Source of the DNA: JBFGFX01 sp965232455
GTDB lineage: Bacteria > Pseudomonadota > Gammaproteobacteria > Steroidobacterales > Woeseiaceae
NCBI GenBank assembly: GCA_965232455.1
Contig: OZ246981.1
Span: 5,022,001 to 5,086,000 of the forward strand
Reading direction: 5' to 3'
DNA length: 64,000 nucleotides
Shown: positions 16,545-24,485 of the stretch, piece by piece
Numbering within the stretch: position 1 is the stretch's first letter
Layout of the letters: the number at the start of each line of letters is the position of its first letter
Made by a program: the position numbers and the translations under genes
The notes under the pieces: generated by a model
Told to the model about the DNA's origin: nothing
Databases searched by the model: none
What the model saw: only the letters and a program-made list of their open reading frames with translations

Positions 16545-16940
16545 CGAGCTAGCCGGTTTCTGTTCGCACCGCATTGTGTAGGAGCCCGTCCCGACGGGCG
16601 ACCGGCGCTGGACCTCCTCTTAGACTGCTCGGCATCGCCATCGGGGACCTCTTTGGGGGAATGGCTCCCTTCGGTCCGCTTTATTTCCCCCAAAGAGGTC
16701 CCCGACGACGATGCCTGCTTGCTACGGCGATTCACACCCGTGGCACCCAGCCTTTTAGTCCGTGCACGAAGGTTGGGGGATTGCTGCTGGCGGGACGTCC
16801 TTAGGGGGAATAAAGCGGACCGAAGGGAGCCATCCCCCTGAGGACGTCCCGCCAGCAGCAATCCCTACACTACGAACCTCAAAGCCGCTTGGGCCATGCT
16901 CGACCACACACGGTCGTGCGAACAGAAACCGGCTAGCTCG
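16545..16940. repeat. 396-bp inverted-repeat element with two nested hairpins
   Basis: Perfect 25-bp inverted repeats at 16545-16569 and 16916-16940 (outer end CGAGCTAGCCG) enclose a region without a plausible gene. Inside are two long hairpins. The first has perfect 18-bp arms at 16642-16659 and 16687-16704; the second has 32-nt arms at 16778-16809 and 16833-16864 with one mismatch. Twenty-three bases of one loop are the exact complement of the other loop. A short GTAGGAG plus hairpin unit, like a REP sequence, lies at 16578-16599. The right arm holds the TAG stop of the leftward NRDE gene. No transposase is present, so it looks like a non-autonomous element or compound terminator. It accounts for the whole 16527-16932 gap. 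Confidence 0.8.
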
Positions 16941-17685
16941 GTAAAAAAACGAATCGCGATTCGCCGTCCAGTTCGCCGGAGGGTTTGAAACGACGCTCGG
17001 CGATTTCGACGTGCCCGTCCGTGCGAATGAGCAGCGCGGTCGAGCAGCGTGTTCCGTAATCCGGCGTTACTATGAACGGCGCCGAGATTGCGCGTTCCAT
17101 CTCGAACGGCAGATCGGCTGTCGCCTCGCGATCGCCCGCCGGTTCCCGATCGGCCACGATGTCGAACAATACGTCCAGGCTCAACGGCTGCTCTCGGATT
17201 GCCGTAGCCAGCGCATCACGCGTGCGCACGAGTTTGGGCCACGGGGTGTCCAGCGATGCATTGCTGAGGCCGAACGTACCGGCATCCAGGCGCGTCCGTG
17301 CATCGCCGCGATTGGATTTGTAGACCAGTTGATCCCGGTCCTTGATTAGCACGCTGAAGCCGGCGTATACGTCGTCGTCGATTGAATCCGCGAACGTGTC
17401 GGCGTCCTCGTTGCGACTCAGGAACCGCGTCACGATTTCACCCCGCGTCCGTGGAGCGTTGGAGGTCGTGTTTTCACGGTAGTTGGTTACCGTGGCGAAG
17501 CGGCCATTTTTCGAGATCGCAAGCCAGGTTCCCCCGGCCTGCAGATCACGCCCGCCCAGGACGCCGGGGTCGTCCCGCCACCAGGCCATCGGCGCCGCTG
17601 GCCGCGCATGAAACTCGTCGCGGTTGGCCGCCAGAATCAGCGGGTAGTCAGCGTGCTGCTGCCAGGCGAAGACGATGAGACACAT
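16933..17685 (-). CDS. NRDE (TANGO2-like) family protein
   Basis: 250 residues. Starts MCLIVFAWQQHADYPLILAANRDEF, with the AANRDE signature naming the family, then WWRDDPGVLGGRDLQAGGTWLAI and ATVTNYRE. Members are Ntn-hydrolase-like proteins beginning MC; the human homologue TANGO2 has been linked to haem and lipid handling, while bacterial roles are unclear. The initial Met-Cys is kept. Its stop codon falls in the right arm of the 16545-16940 element. Confidence 0.88.
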   Translation of the reverse strand: MCLIVFAWQQHADYPLILAANRDEFHARPAAPMAWWRDDPGVLGGRDLQAGGTWLAISKNGRFATVTNYRENTTSNAPRTRGEIVTRFLSRNEDADTFADSIDDDVYAGFSVLIKDRDQLVYKSNRGDARTRLDAGTFGLSNASLDTPWPKLVRTRDALATAIREQPLSLDVLFDIVADREPAGDREATADLPFEMERAISAPFIVTPDYGTRCSTALLIRTDGHVEIAERRFKPSGELDGESRFVFLPS

Positions 17686-17708
17686 GAGCGTTCCGGAGCC
17701 CCGATGGA

Positions 17709-18617
17709 CTAAAGCTTGCCGAGCCGGGTTTCGGAATGCCGCTTTATCCAGGTTTCCACGAGCGCGCGCGCAATTGAAAGCCGGGGCGGCAGTTTCGGAT
17801 AACCGGACGTGAGTTCCTTGTGTGTAAACCAGCGCGCGTCCTGCAGCTCGCCGTCATTGAGCTTGATGGCGTCTGACTGGGCGTCAGCCGTGAAACCCAA
17901 CATAATGGACGATGGAAACGGCCAGGGCTGCGAGCTGTGATAGCGGATGTCGCCGACTTTCACGTCGGTTTCCTCCTGCACTTCCCGAGCGACGGCGTCC
18001 TCCAGGCTCTCGCCGGGTTCGACAAACCCGGCAATCGTCGAATACCGCCCTTCGGGCCAGTCTGCCTGGCGGCCCAGCAGGCAACGATCCCTGTCGTTCA
18101 CGAGCACGATGATCGCCGGATCGACGCGAGGAAATAGCCGGAGTCCGCACTCGTCGTTCGTGCACTGGCGGGTGTTTCCGCCCGACTCCGCACGCGTGGA
18201 GGATCCACAGCGACCGCAGTAACGCTGCACGCCGTGCCAAATGACCAGGGCGCGCGCGTGTGCAACGAGATTCGATTCATCGACGGGTAATACGCTGCCG
18301 AGATAACGCAGGTCGTGAAAATCGCCACGGTCCGCAAAAGGCGCTGTAACGGAACGGTCTATGTGGATGGCAAACGCCGGATCGCCCGAGTACATGCCGA
18401 GGAAAACGATCTCATCTTCATCGACGAAATCGCTGACGTCGGCATGCCGAAGGAGGACCGTGCGCATCGGGTCGCCCGCCGCCAGGCAGCGATCGCCCCA
18501 CACCGGTACAAACCAGCTCGTATCGCTGCGTACCGCCTTACGCAGCCAATCCTTGTCTTCTCGAAGATGTCCATGACGCTCTACGTAGGCGCCTGCAAAA
18601 ACATTCTGGCCGTTCAC
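17709..18617 (-). CDS. nudC: NAD(H) pyrophosphatase / NAD-RNA decapping hydrolase
   Basis: 302 residues from the GTG at 18617, which has a GGAG-type site upstream; a longer frame to 18713 adds an unconserved leader. A zinc ribbon is visible (CGRCGSS with a second Cys pair around CTNDEC), followed by the NUDIX box GFVEPGESLEDAVAREVQEE and then SQPWPFPSSIM, the motif specific to NADH pyrophosphatases. Such enzymes hydrolyse NADH to NMNH and AMP and remove NAD caps from RNA. Lies 23 bases downstream of, and opposite in order to, no obvious partner; co-directional with the NRDE gene. Confidence 0.93.
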   Translation of the reverse strand: MNGQNVFAGAYVERHGHLREDKDWLRKAVRSDTSWFVPVWGDRCLAAGDPMRTVLLRHADVSDFVDEDEIVFLGMYSGDPAFAIHIDRSVTAPFADRGDFHDLRYLGSVLPVDESNLVAHARALVIWHGVQRYCGRCGSSTRAESGGNTRQCTNDECGLRLFPRVDPAIIVLVNDRDRCLLGRQADWPEGRYSTIAGFVEPGESLEDAVAREVQEETDVKVGDIRYHSSQPWPFPSSIMLGFTADAQSDAIKLNDGELQDARWFTHKELTSGYPKLPPRLSIARALVETWIKRHSETRLGKL

Positions 18618-18709
18618 TCCCGCTCCGCCATGCCGCCGTATGCGACGCTGCGCGCAGTGTACCGGAAATGCCGCCGATTCACCGTTGGCGGGGGCCGGCG
18701 CCTTCCGGA

Positions 18710-19297
18710 TCAATGGCGGGGCAGTCGCCCCGTGGCTTTGCCGTGGTGGCCGGCGAGCTCGCAGCTTGGGCAGACACCGCGGTCGAGCGCGTAAGAATCC
18801 TGCACGTAGGTGCTGGTGCAGTGCTTACAGCGCGCCAGGTAAAGCTCGTCGTTCTTGCTGATACTTTGCAGAAGATTCCAGGCCCACTCGAAATTCAGCG
18901 CGGCTGAACGGTGCAGCAAGCGATAGGTTTCGTAGGCGCGGCACACCCGATGTCCGTATTCGACGTCGGGTCGCGGCCAGCACGGGTGAATGCCGTTCTC
19001 GTCGTCGACCCGAATTACCAGGCTGGTGCAGAAAAGCGCGACGAGGGTGGTGGCTTCGAGTTGGTTGATTGGGTTCTTTACGAATCGTGTTACCTGCCGG
19101 GGAGACTTTCCGCGCCGTCGCTTCACGGCGCGGGCGCCGCAGTCGCGAAAATAGGTGGCATACAACTTGCGAATTCGATCGTCGCTCAGGCCCGTGCATT
19201 CTTTGATGGTCCGGGTTCTCGCCTCATGCCGGATCATCCTCAGGGCCAGCTCGAACTGTTTGCGCTCATTGGCGTAGCGATCGTCAGTTAATCTCAT
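18710..19297 (-). CDS. FlhC-like transcriptional regulator
   Basis: 195 residues from the ATG at 19297. The N-terminal region (FELALRMIRHEARTRTIKECTGLSDDRIRKLYATYF) matches the helix-turn-helix part of FlhC, and the C-terminus has the zinc-binding CKHC ... CPSC arrangement at about residues 165-185, as in E. coli FlhC. Between them is a stretch with WPRPDVEYGHRVCRAYETYRLL. FlhC normally acts with FlhD to switch on flagellar genes, but no flhD or flagellar gene is in the window. The gene is divergent from the unknown gene at 19430, with an AT-rich promoter region between them. Confidence 0.75.
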   Translation of the reverse strand: MRLTDDRYANERKQFELALRMIRHEARTRTIKECTGLSDDRIRKLYATYFRDCGARAVKRRRGKSPRQVTRFVKNPINQLEATTLVALFCTSLVIRVDDENGIHPCWPRPDVEYGHRVCRAYETYRLLHRSAALNFEWAWNLLQSISKNDELYLARCKHCTSTYVQDSYALDRGVCPSCELAGHHGKATGRLPRH

Positions 19298-19429
19298 TAT
19301 TTGCCTTTTATGCGTATTTGTGAACAAATAAAGTGTTATAAGAACATATACTATCCGTAATTGGGAAAGCAACTGAAAGCCTTGTATTTCCGCTTTCGCT
19401 GGCAAAATACCCCCAACCGGAGCTCCTCG

Positions 19430-20092
19430 ATGCCGTACAAAGGACCACAAGCCATTGATTTTAATGACGTAAGCGCCCTGAACCGGGCATTCCTGAAACA
19501 CCTGCGATGCACGCCCGACGCAGATCGGCATCTTCGCGGGCTGCGCGACGATCTGTCCTGTCGCCTGCGCTCGCTGAGCGGGGGACAGCTGAAGCGGCTT
19601 GCTTCCGCGCCTTTCCTGCTGTTGTCGTTTCGCGAACGCGACCGGCGTTTTTGGGACCAGGTGCATGCCGGCGATCCGCAGGCGGACCTGTTGCTCGATC
19701 GTCGACGATCAAACCAGACCGGCCAGTTGATCGCCGCCGGATTGGGTTTCGTCTGGCAGCTGGCGCGGCAGAATCCGTACGTGTTGCGTCTGGTCTGCGG
19801 GGCGAGCGTCCACTGGTGTGAGCGAATCGCCGCGCGGCCCCTGGTCGACGTGATAGAGCGTGCGGCGGTGAGCGACGATTTGCTGACGCTGCGCTGCGCG
19901 CTCGAACCCAACATCTGGAGTAAGCTTCTGTTCAACGGCGTCAGCCGGTGCGACGATGTACGCCTCGCCGCACAGCTCAGCGCTCTGCAGATGATGCTTA
20001 CGCAGCCCAACGCTGAGCCGGCAATCGTCTGGGCATCCGCGGCCTGCCGCGCCAGGGTTCCGGTGTTTCGCGTTACCGAGAAGAATAAGTAA
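19430..20092 (+). CDS. Uncharacterised protein divergent from the FlhC-like gene
   Basis: 220 residues from the ATG at 19430, preceded by a GGAG site; an earlier in-frame ATG at 19361 is also possible. I do not recognise the family. The product is Arg- and Leu-rich and mainly helical by inspection, with SLSGGQLKRLASAPFLLLSF, GFVWQLARQNPYVLRL and LSALQMMLTQPN; no signal peptide or membrane segment is obvious. The shared promoter region with the FlhC-like gene suggests that this protein is its regulatory target or partner. Followed 73 bases later by the ABC exporter. Confidence 0.6.
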   Translation: MPYKGPQAIDFNDVSALNRAFLKHLRCTPDADRHLRGLRDDLSCRLRSLSGGQLKRLASAPFLLLSFRERDRRFWDQVHAGDPQADLLLDRRRSNQTGQLIAAGLGFVWQLARQNPYVLRLVCGASVHWCERIAARPLVDVIERAAVSDDLLTLRCALEPNIWSKLLFNGVSRCDDVRLAAQLSALQMMLTQPNAEPAIVWASAACRARVPVFRVTEKNK

Positions 20093-20165
20093 GTGACGGC
20101 GCGGTCGGGATTACCGGGCAGCGATCCAAGACTTTGACGGCGAGATGGTTACAATACGCGTCCCC

Positions 20166-21101
20166 ATGTACGCGTTGTCCATCCGAAATCTGACCAAAAC
20201 CTACCCTAACGGCGTCCAGGCGCTGAAGGGCATCGACTTCGAGGTGGAGTCCGGCGATTTTTACGCGCTGCTCGGGCCGAACGGCGCCGGTAAGACCACC
20301 GCAATCGGCATTATCTCGTCACTGGTCAACAAGACGGGCGGCGAGGTCGAAGTATTCGGCCACAGCATCGACGAGGAACTCGAGGCGGCGAAGACCTGCA
20401 TCGGCCTGGTCCCCCAGGAGATCAACATGAATCTCTTCGATTCGGTGTTGAACATCGTGGTCAACCAGGCGGGCTATTACGGGCTCGAACGGCGGCTCGC
20501 GCTCGAGCGCGCCGAAAAATACCTGGGCGAGTTGCGGCTGTGGGATCGCCGGAAGGAGCCGGCAAGAAACCTGTCGGGCGGCATGAAGCGGCGGCTGATG
20601 ATCGCCAGAGCGCTCATCCACGAGCCGAAGCTGCTGATACTGGACGAACCCACGGCGGGTGTGGATATCGAGATCCGCCGCACGATGTGGGAATTCCTTC
20701 GGCGAATCAACGCAGAGGGAACGACGATCATCCTGACGACGCACTATCTCGAAGAGGCCGAAAACCTCTGTCGGCACGTTGCGATCATCGACGAAGGAAC
20801 GATCATCGAGAACGCGCGCATGAGCACGGTGCTGCGCAAGCTGCAGCGTGAGGTGTTCGTATTGAGTCTCCGCGAGCATCCTGCCCGGGAACCGGTGCTG
20901 CCGGGCTTCGAGTCCCGGCTGTCGGGCGATTGTGAGCTCGAGGTCGCGGTCGATTCGGGTCATGACGTCAACGAGCTGTTCTCTGCGTTAAGCGAAAGGA
21001 ACATCACGGTGCAGAGCATGCGTAACAAAGCCAACCGGCTGGAAGAATTGTTCATGCGACTGGTAGAGAACAAACACGCCAATTCCAACGGCGGGTCCTG
21101 A
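20166..21101 (+). CDS. ABC transporter ATP-binding protein, YadG type
   Basis: 311 residues from the ATG at 20166; an earlier ATG at 20145 adds seven unconserved residues. Walker A GPNGAGKTT, Q-loop VPQE, signature NLSGGMKRRL, Walker B LLILDEPTAGVD and H-loop TTHYLEEAE are all intact. The phrases DFYALLGPNGAGKTTAIGIISSL and SLVNKTGG are characteristic of YadG. The final ~90 residues form the regulatory tail found in ABC-2 exporters. It pairs with the permease gene two bases downstream. The substrate is unknown. Confidence 0.93.
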   Translation: MYALSIRNLTKTYPNGVQALKGIDFEVESGDFYALLGPNGAGKTTAIGIISSLVNKTGGEVEVFGHSIDEELEAAKTCIGLVPQEINMNLFDSVLNIVVNQAGYYGLERRLALERAEKYLGELRLWDRRKEPARNLSGGMKRRLMIARALIHEPKLLILDEPTAGVDIEIRRTMWEFLRRINAEGTTIILTTHYLEEAENLCRHVAIIDEGTIIENARMSTVLRKLQREVFVLSLREHPAREPVLPGFESRLSGDCELEVAVDSGHDVNELFSALSERNITVQSMRNKANRLEELFMRLVENKHANSNGGS

Positions 21102-21102
21102 C

Positions 21103-21876
21103 ATGAATCTTGCGCTCAACCTGACGGCGATCAAGACCCTGGTCCGGAAAGAGGTCATACGCGTACTGCGCATATGGGTACAGACCATCGTGCCTCCGGC
21201 GATAACGATGACGCTCTATTTCATTATTTTCGGCAATCTCATCGGACGACGAATCGGTACGATGGACGGTTTCGATTACATGCAGTACATCGCACCCGGC
21301 CTGATCATGATGTCGGTGATCACGAACTCCTACGGCAACGTCGTTTCCTCGTTTTTCGGCGCCAAGTTCGGGCGTCACGTCGAAGAGATGATCGTCTCTC
21401 CGATGTCGAATACGTCGATTATCGTCGGGCACGTCGCGGGCGGGGTGATCCGGGGTCTGCTCGTCGGTTTGATGGTCACCGGCATCGCTCTCGCGTTCAC
21501 GAATCTGACGGTCGAGCATCCGCTCATTACGATTTCGATGGTGCTCCTTTCGTCAATCGTCTTTGCGCTCGCCGGTTTCGTCAATGCGGTATTCGCCAAG
21601 AAATTCGACGATATATCGATCGTGCCGACTTTTGTGCTGACGCCGCTGACCTACCTGGGCGGCGTCTTTTATTCAATCTCCCTCTTGCCCGAGTTCTGGC
21701 AAAAAGTCAGCCTGGGCAACCCCATCCTGTACATGGTCAACGCCTTCCGTTACGGGATTCTGGGTAAGTCGGACATCAGCATTGTGCATGCCTACCTGAT
21801 CGTCGGCCTTTTTGTCGTTGGCCTTTACGCCGCCTGCCTGATGCTGTTGAATCGCGGCATCGGCATTCGGGAATAG
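21103..21876 (+). CDS. ABC-2 type transporter permease, YadH type
   Basis: 257 residues with about six hydrophobic segments. The stretch QTIVPPAITMTLYFIIFGNL and later LTPLTYLGGVFYSISLLPEFW are the hallmark regions of YadH-like ABC-2 permeases. It follows its ATPase partner by two bases and completes a two-gene exporter. Substrate not inferable. Confidence 0.92.
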   Translation: MNLALNLTAIKTLVRKEVIRVLRIWVQTIVPPAITMTLYFIIFGNLIGRRIGTMDGFDYMQYIAPGLIMMSVITNSYGNVVSSFFGAKFGRHVEEMIVSPMSNTSIIVGHVAGGVIRGLLVGLMVTGIALAFTNLTVEHPLITISMVLLSSIVFALAGFVNAVFAKKFDDISIVPTFVLTPLTYLGGVFYSISLLPEFWQKVSLGNPILYMVNAFRYGILGKSDISIVHAYLIVGLFVVGLYAACLMLLNRGIGIRE

Positions 21877-21897
21877 CATCCGGCGCTGAATGCGGCC

Positions 21898-23748
21898 CTA
21901 GTCCGTGTCCGATGCATCGCCCCGATAGGTTTCCGGATCGATAAAACGCTGCACCCCAACGACTAACGCGCCCGGTCCCGCGTGCACGCCGAGTGCGCTG
22001 CCGAGCGAGGTGACGCTGATACCGATGAGATCCGGCAGGAGTGCGCGCAGCATTTTCGCGAGCTCCTCGGCGTCCGCGGGGCAGGCGGCGTGTCCGATGG
22101 CGGCGCGGATTCTCGTATTCGTCGGCGCGTGTCCGGCCACGTATTTGGCGAATCGTTTCAGCGGGTTGCGCCGGCCCGGCAAAATCCCGCTGGCCGAAAC
22201 GTAGCCGTCCGGCGTCGTTCGCAGCACGGGCGTCACGTGCAGGAGGTCCGCCAACAGTTTTCGCGACGCGGGGACGCGGCCGCCGCGCACCGCATAGGTC
22301 AGGTCCTTGACGAGCGCAAAACTGACGGTGTCCGGAATGGCGTCCTCCAGAATATCCAGGGTTGCCTGCGCGCTGAGGCCCGCTTGAGCGCATTCGGCGG
22401 CGAGAACGGCCAGCAGGCCCTGTCCGAGAGACGCATTGTAGGTGTTGACGACGTGTATACGGCCCGATGCGTTCGTGCGTGCGGCGGCGGTTTCCGCCGC
22501 CTGCAAAGTCCCGCTGACGCGACCCGTAAGATTGACGGAGATGACGTCGGGGAAATGACTGGCGAGGAATTGGTACTGGCGCCGAAAGTCGCCGGCGGAC
22601 GGCTGCGACGTCGTCGGATGCGCCGGGTTGTTGCGTAATTCGGCGAAAAACTCGTCGGGCGTAATACCGACCTTGTCCAAATACCCGCGATCGCCGAACT
22701 GAAGCCGCAACGGCACCATGTGGATGTCTAGCCGTTCGAGATCATCCTCCGGGATGTCGGCGGCTGAATCGGTAATCACCGCGAATTTGGCGGCAACGTG
22801 ATGCGTGCTGTGCTGCTGGCGCTGCATGTCGTCTGCCTTTTGGCCGCTCAGCTCGCCGTAGTTCATCGCGGTCTCGAAGACCGCCTCCGGATCATTGACG
22901 TGGATGTGGATCTTGGCCTTCCGTTTCGTGCCCGCCAGCACCAGCGAATCCCCGAGTTCGGAAAGCGACTCACGAAGCTTTCGGCGGTCGATGTCATCGC
23001 CGGTAACGATGCACTCGGTGCAGTAGCGATAGGTGAGGTCGGTTTCGATGCCGGCCGTTTCGGTAACCCGCCCGTCATCGGTCAGGCCTGCGAGGTCCGG
23101 AGCGTCAACCACCTTGCCGTGCGCGATGTAGTCCGCCATGCCCTCGATCAACGATACGAAACCTTTGGCGCCGGCATCGACCACGCCGGCCTTGCGCAGG
23201 ACGTCCAGTTGTTCCTGGGTTTTTGCGAGCGCCTTTTTGGTCGTCTCCACCGACCCGGTCAACAACGCCGCGAATTGCCCGCTGGATTTGTTGGCGGTGT
23301 GTTGTTTCAGGCTTTGTGCAAATGCCGAAATGACGGACAGGATCGTGCCCTCACGAGGGTTGGAAAGCGCGTCGTGGGCGTAGTCGCTGCCGAGTTCGAC
23401 GGCCCGCGCAAAGGTATGTGTCGTAAATCGGGTCAGTTCCTCCGCGGAATCGCTCATGCCCTGGAAAAACTGAGCGACGATTGCGCCGGAATTGCCGCGG
23501 GAACCGTCCAATAAATCATCGGCCACCGCGGCGAGCAGTGTGCCGAGGTGTTTTTCGCCCGGCTCGTTGAGCGTCCGCAGGGCCGATCCCAGCGACAGGC
23601 TCAGGTTGGTGCCGGTATCTCCGTCCGCCACCGGGAATACGTTGATGGCATTGAGATTGTCCTGAATCCGGATGACCCGGTGAATGCCGGACTGCAAAGC
23701 CGCGGCAAAGCCGTCACCGTGCAGATGCGATGAGATTTCGTGAGCCAA
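21898..23748 (-). CDS. DAK2-DegV fusion, FakA-FakB-like fatty acid kinase candidate
   Basis: 616 residues. Residues ~10-200 are a DhaL/DAK2 kinase domain (FPVADGDTGTNLSLSL with the Mg-binding Asp residues, and DGSRGNSGAIVAQFFQG). Residues ~225-310 match the FakA middle domain (YCTECIVTGDD, GDSLVLAGTKRKAKIHIHVNDP). Residues ~325-610 are a DegV/FakB lipid-binding domain (FAVITDSAADIP, TSQPSAGDF, LTGRVSGTLQAA, VVNTYNASLGQG). In Gram-positive bacteria FakA and FakB are separate and together phosphorylate exogenous fatty acids; here both are in one chain. The TAG stop lies in GGCCCTAG (plus strand), a piece of the repeat family described elsewhere. Confidence 0.88.
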   Translation of the reverse strand: MAHEISSHLHGDGFAAALQSGIHRVIRIQDNLNAINVFPVADGDTGTNLSLSLGSALRTLNEPGEKHLGTLLAAVADDLLDGSRGNSGAIVAQFFQGMSDSAEELTRFTTHTFARAVELGSDYAHDALSNPREGTILSVISAFAQSLKQHTANKSSGQFAALLTGSVETTKKALAKTQEQLDVLRKAGVVDAGAKGFVSLIEGMADYIAHGKVVDAPDLAGLTDDGRVTETAGIETDLTYRYCTECIVTGDDIDRRKLRESLSELGDSLVLAGTKRKAKIHIHVNDPEAVFETAMNYGELSGQKADDMQRQQHSTHHVAAKFAVITDSAADIPEDDLERLDIHMVPLRLQFGDRGYLDKVGITPDEFFAELRNNPAHPTTSQPSAGDFRRQYQFLASHFPDVISVNLTGRVSGTLQAAETAAARTNASGRIHVVNTYNASLGQGLLAVLAAECAQAGLSAQATLDILEDAIPDTVSFALVKDLTYAVRGGRVPASRKLLADLLHVTPVLRTTPDGYVSASGILPGRRNPLKRFAKYVAGHAPTNTRIRAAIGHAACPADAEELAKMLRALLPDLIGISVTSLGSALGVHAGPGALVVGVQRFIDPETYRGDASDTD

Positions 23749-23775
23749 GCGATTTCCGAGCGGCGGTGCTGCCGA

Positions 23776-24468
23776 TCACTCCCGCGGCAGGAGGAAGGTG
23801 GTGCCGAGAAACTCGAGCACGACGCCCTCCGTGGTTATTTGCCTGAGCAACGGGCCTTCCGAGAGCGTGGCGTTTTCGCGGTATTGATTCATGTTGATGA
23901 ACACGAACCGTTCGGCGGGATTGTCGCTGTAGACATGCAGGTCGATGTGCAGGTCGGGGAGGTTCAAGCTGCCGGTGGCGCGCAAATCGTTGAACGTGAG
24001 GTAGGCTTCGGCCTGGCCCGACGAAGACGCCGCGGGCACGATTGGCGGCGCGGCCAAAGCCGGTTCGGGAGCGCGGTCCACGGACGGCGTCGCGGTCTGA
24101 ACGGCCGGACGTCCTTCCGTGACGGGCGGCGCCGGGGTGAGCGCCGGAGGACTTTCCGTCGTAGCCGATCGTGTTTCGTTGCGCGCCGGAGGAGTCTCCG
24201 CCATTGCCGGAATAGCGGCGGATTGTGTCGGCTGGCTTTCCGCGGGCGCCGCCTCCGCCACAATCGGCGCTGGAGCAACGGCGGGCGTGGGCCTGAGCAA
24301 CACGGCCAGCAGGACAACGACGGTCAGCGTGAGCAAGCCGATCAGCAACCACAGCGCACGAGGCGTGCCGGACGGACTGACGGCGGTCGGTACGTCCGAA
24401 ATGTCGGGCGTGGATTTTCGCTGACGGTCCGACTCCGACTTCTTCAGCGCATCGAGGATAAATGACAT
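23776..24468 (-). CDS. gspB: Type II secretion assembly protein GspB
   Basis: 230 residues beginning MSFILDALKKSESDRQR, the diagnostic GspB N-terminus, then one transmembrane helix (~residues 38-62), a long Pro/Ala/Glu-rich periplasmic linker, and a C-terminal domain (YLTFNDLRATGSLNLPDLHIDLHVYSDNP). GspA and GspB form an inner-membrane complex that helps insert the secretin GspD through peptidoglycan. It lies 17 bases downstream of gspA; no other gsp gene is in the window. Confidence 0.92.
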   Translation of the reverse strand: MSFILDALKKSESDRQRKSTPDISDVPTAVSPSGTPRALWLLIGLLTLTVVVLLAVLLRPTPAVAPAPIVAEAAPAESQPTQSAAIPAMAETPPARNETRSATTESPPALTPAPPVTEGRPAVQTATPSVDRAPEPALAAPPIVPAASSSGQAEAYLTFNDLRATGSLNLPDLHIDLHVYSDNPAERFVFINMNQYRENATLSEGPLLRQITTEGVVLEFLGTTFLLPRE

Positions 24469-24485
24469 CGTTCGCTATCCAGGCC

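Noticed and set aside
16640..16870. Possible CRISPR array or direct repeats
   Set aside because: The repeats are inverted, only two units exist, and no spacers or cas genes are present.
16545..16940. Insertion sequence
   Set aside because: The ends look mobile but no transposase frame of useful length or similarity lies inside.
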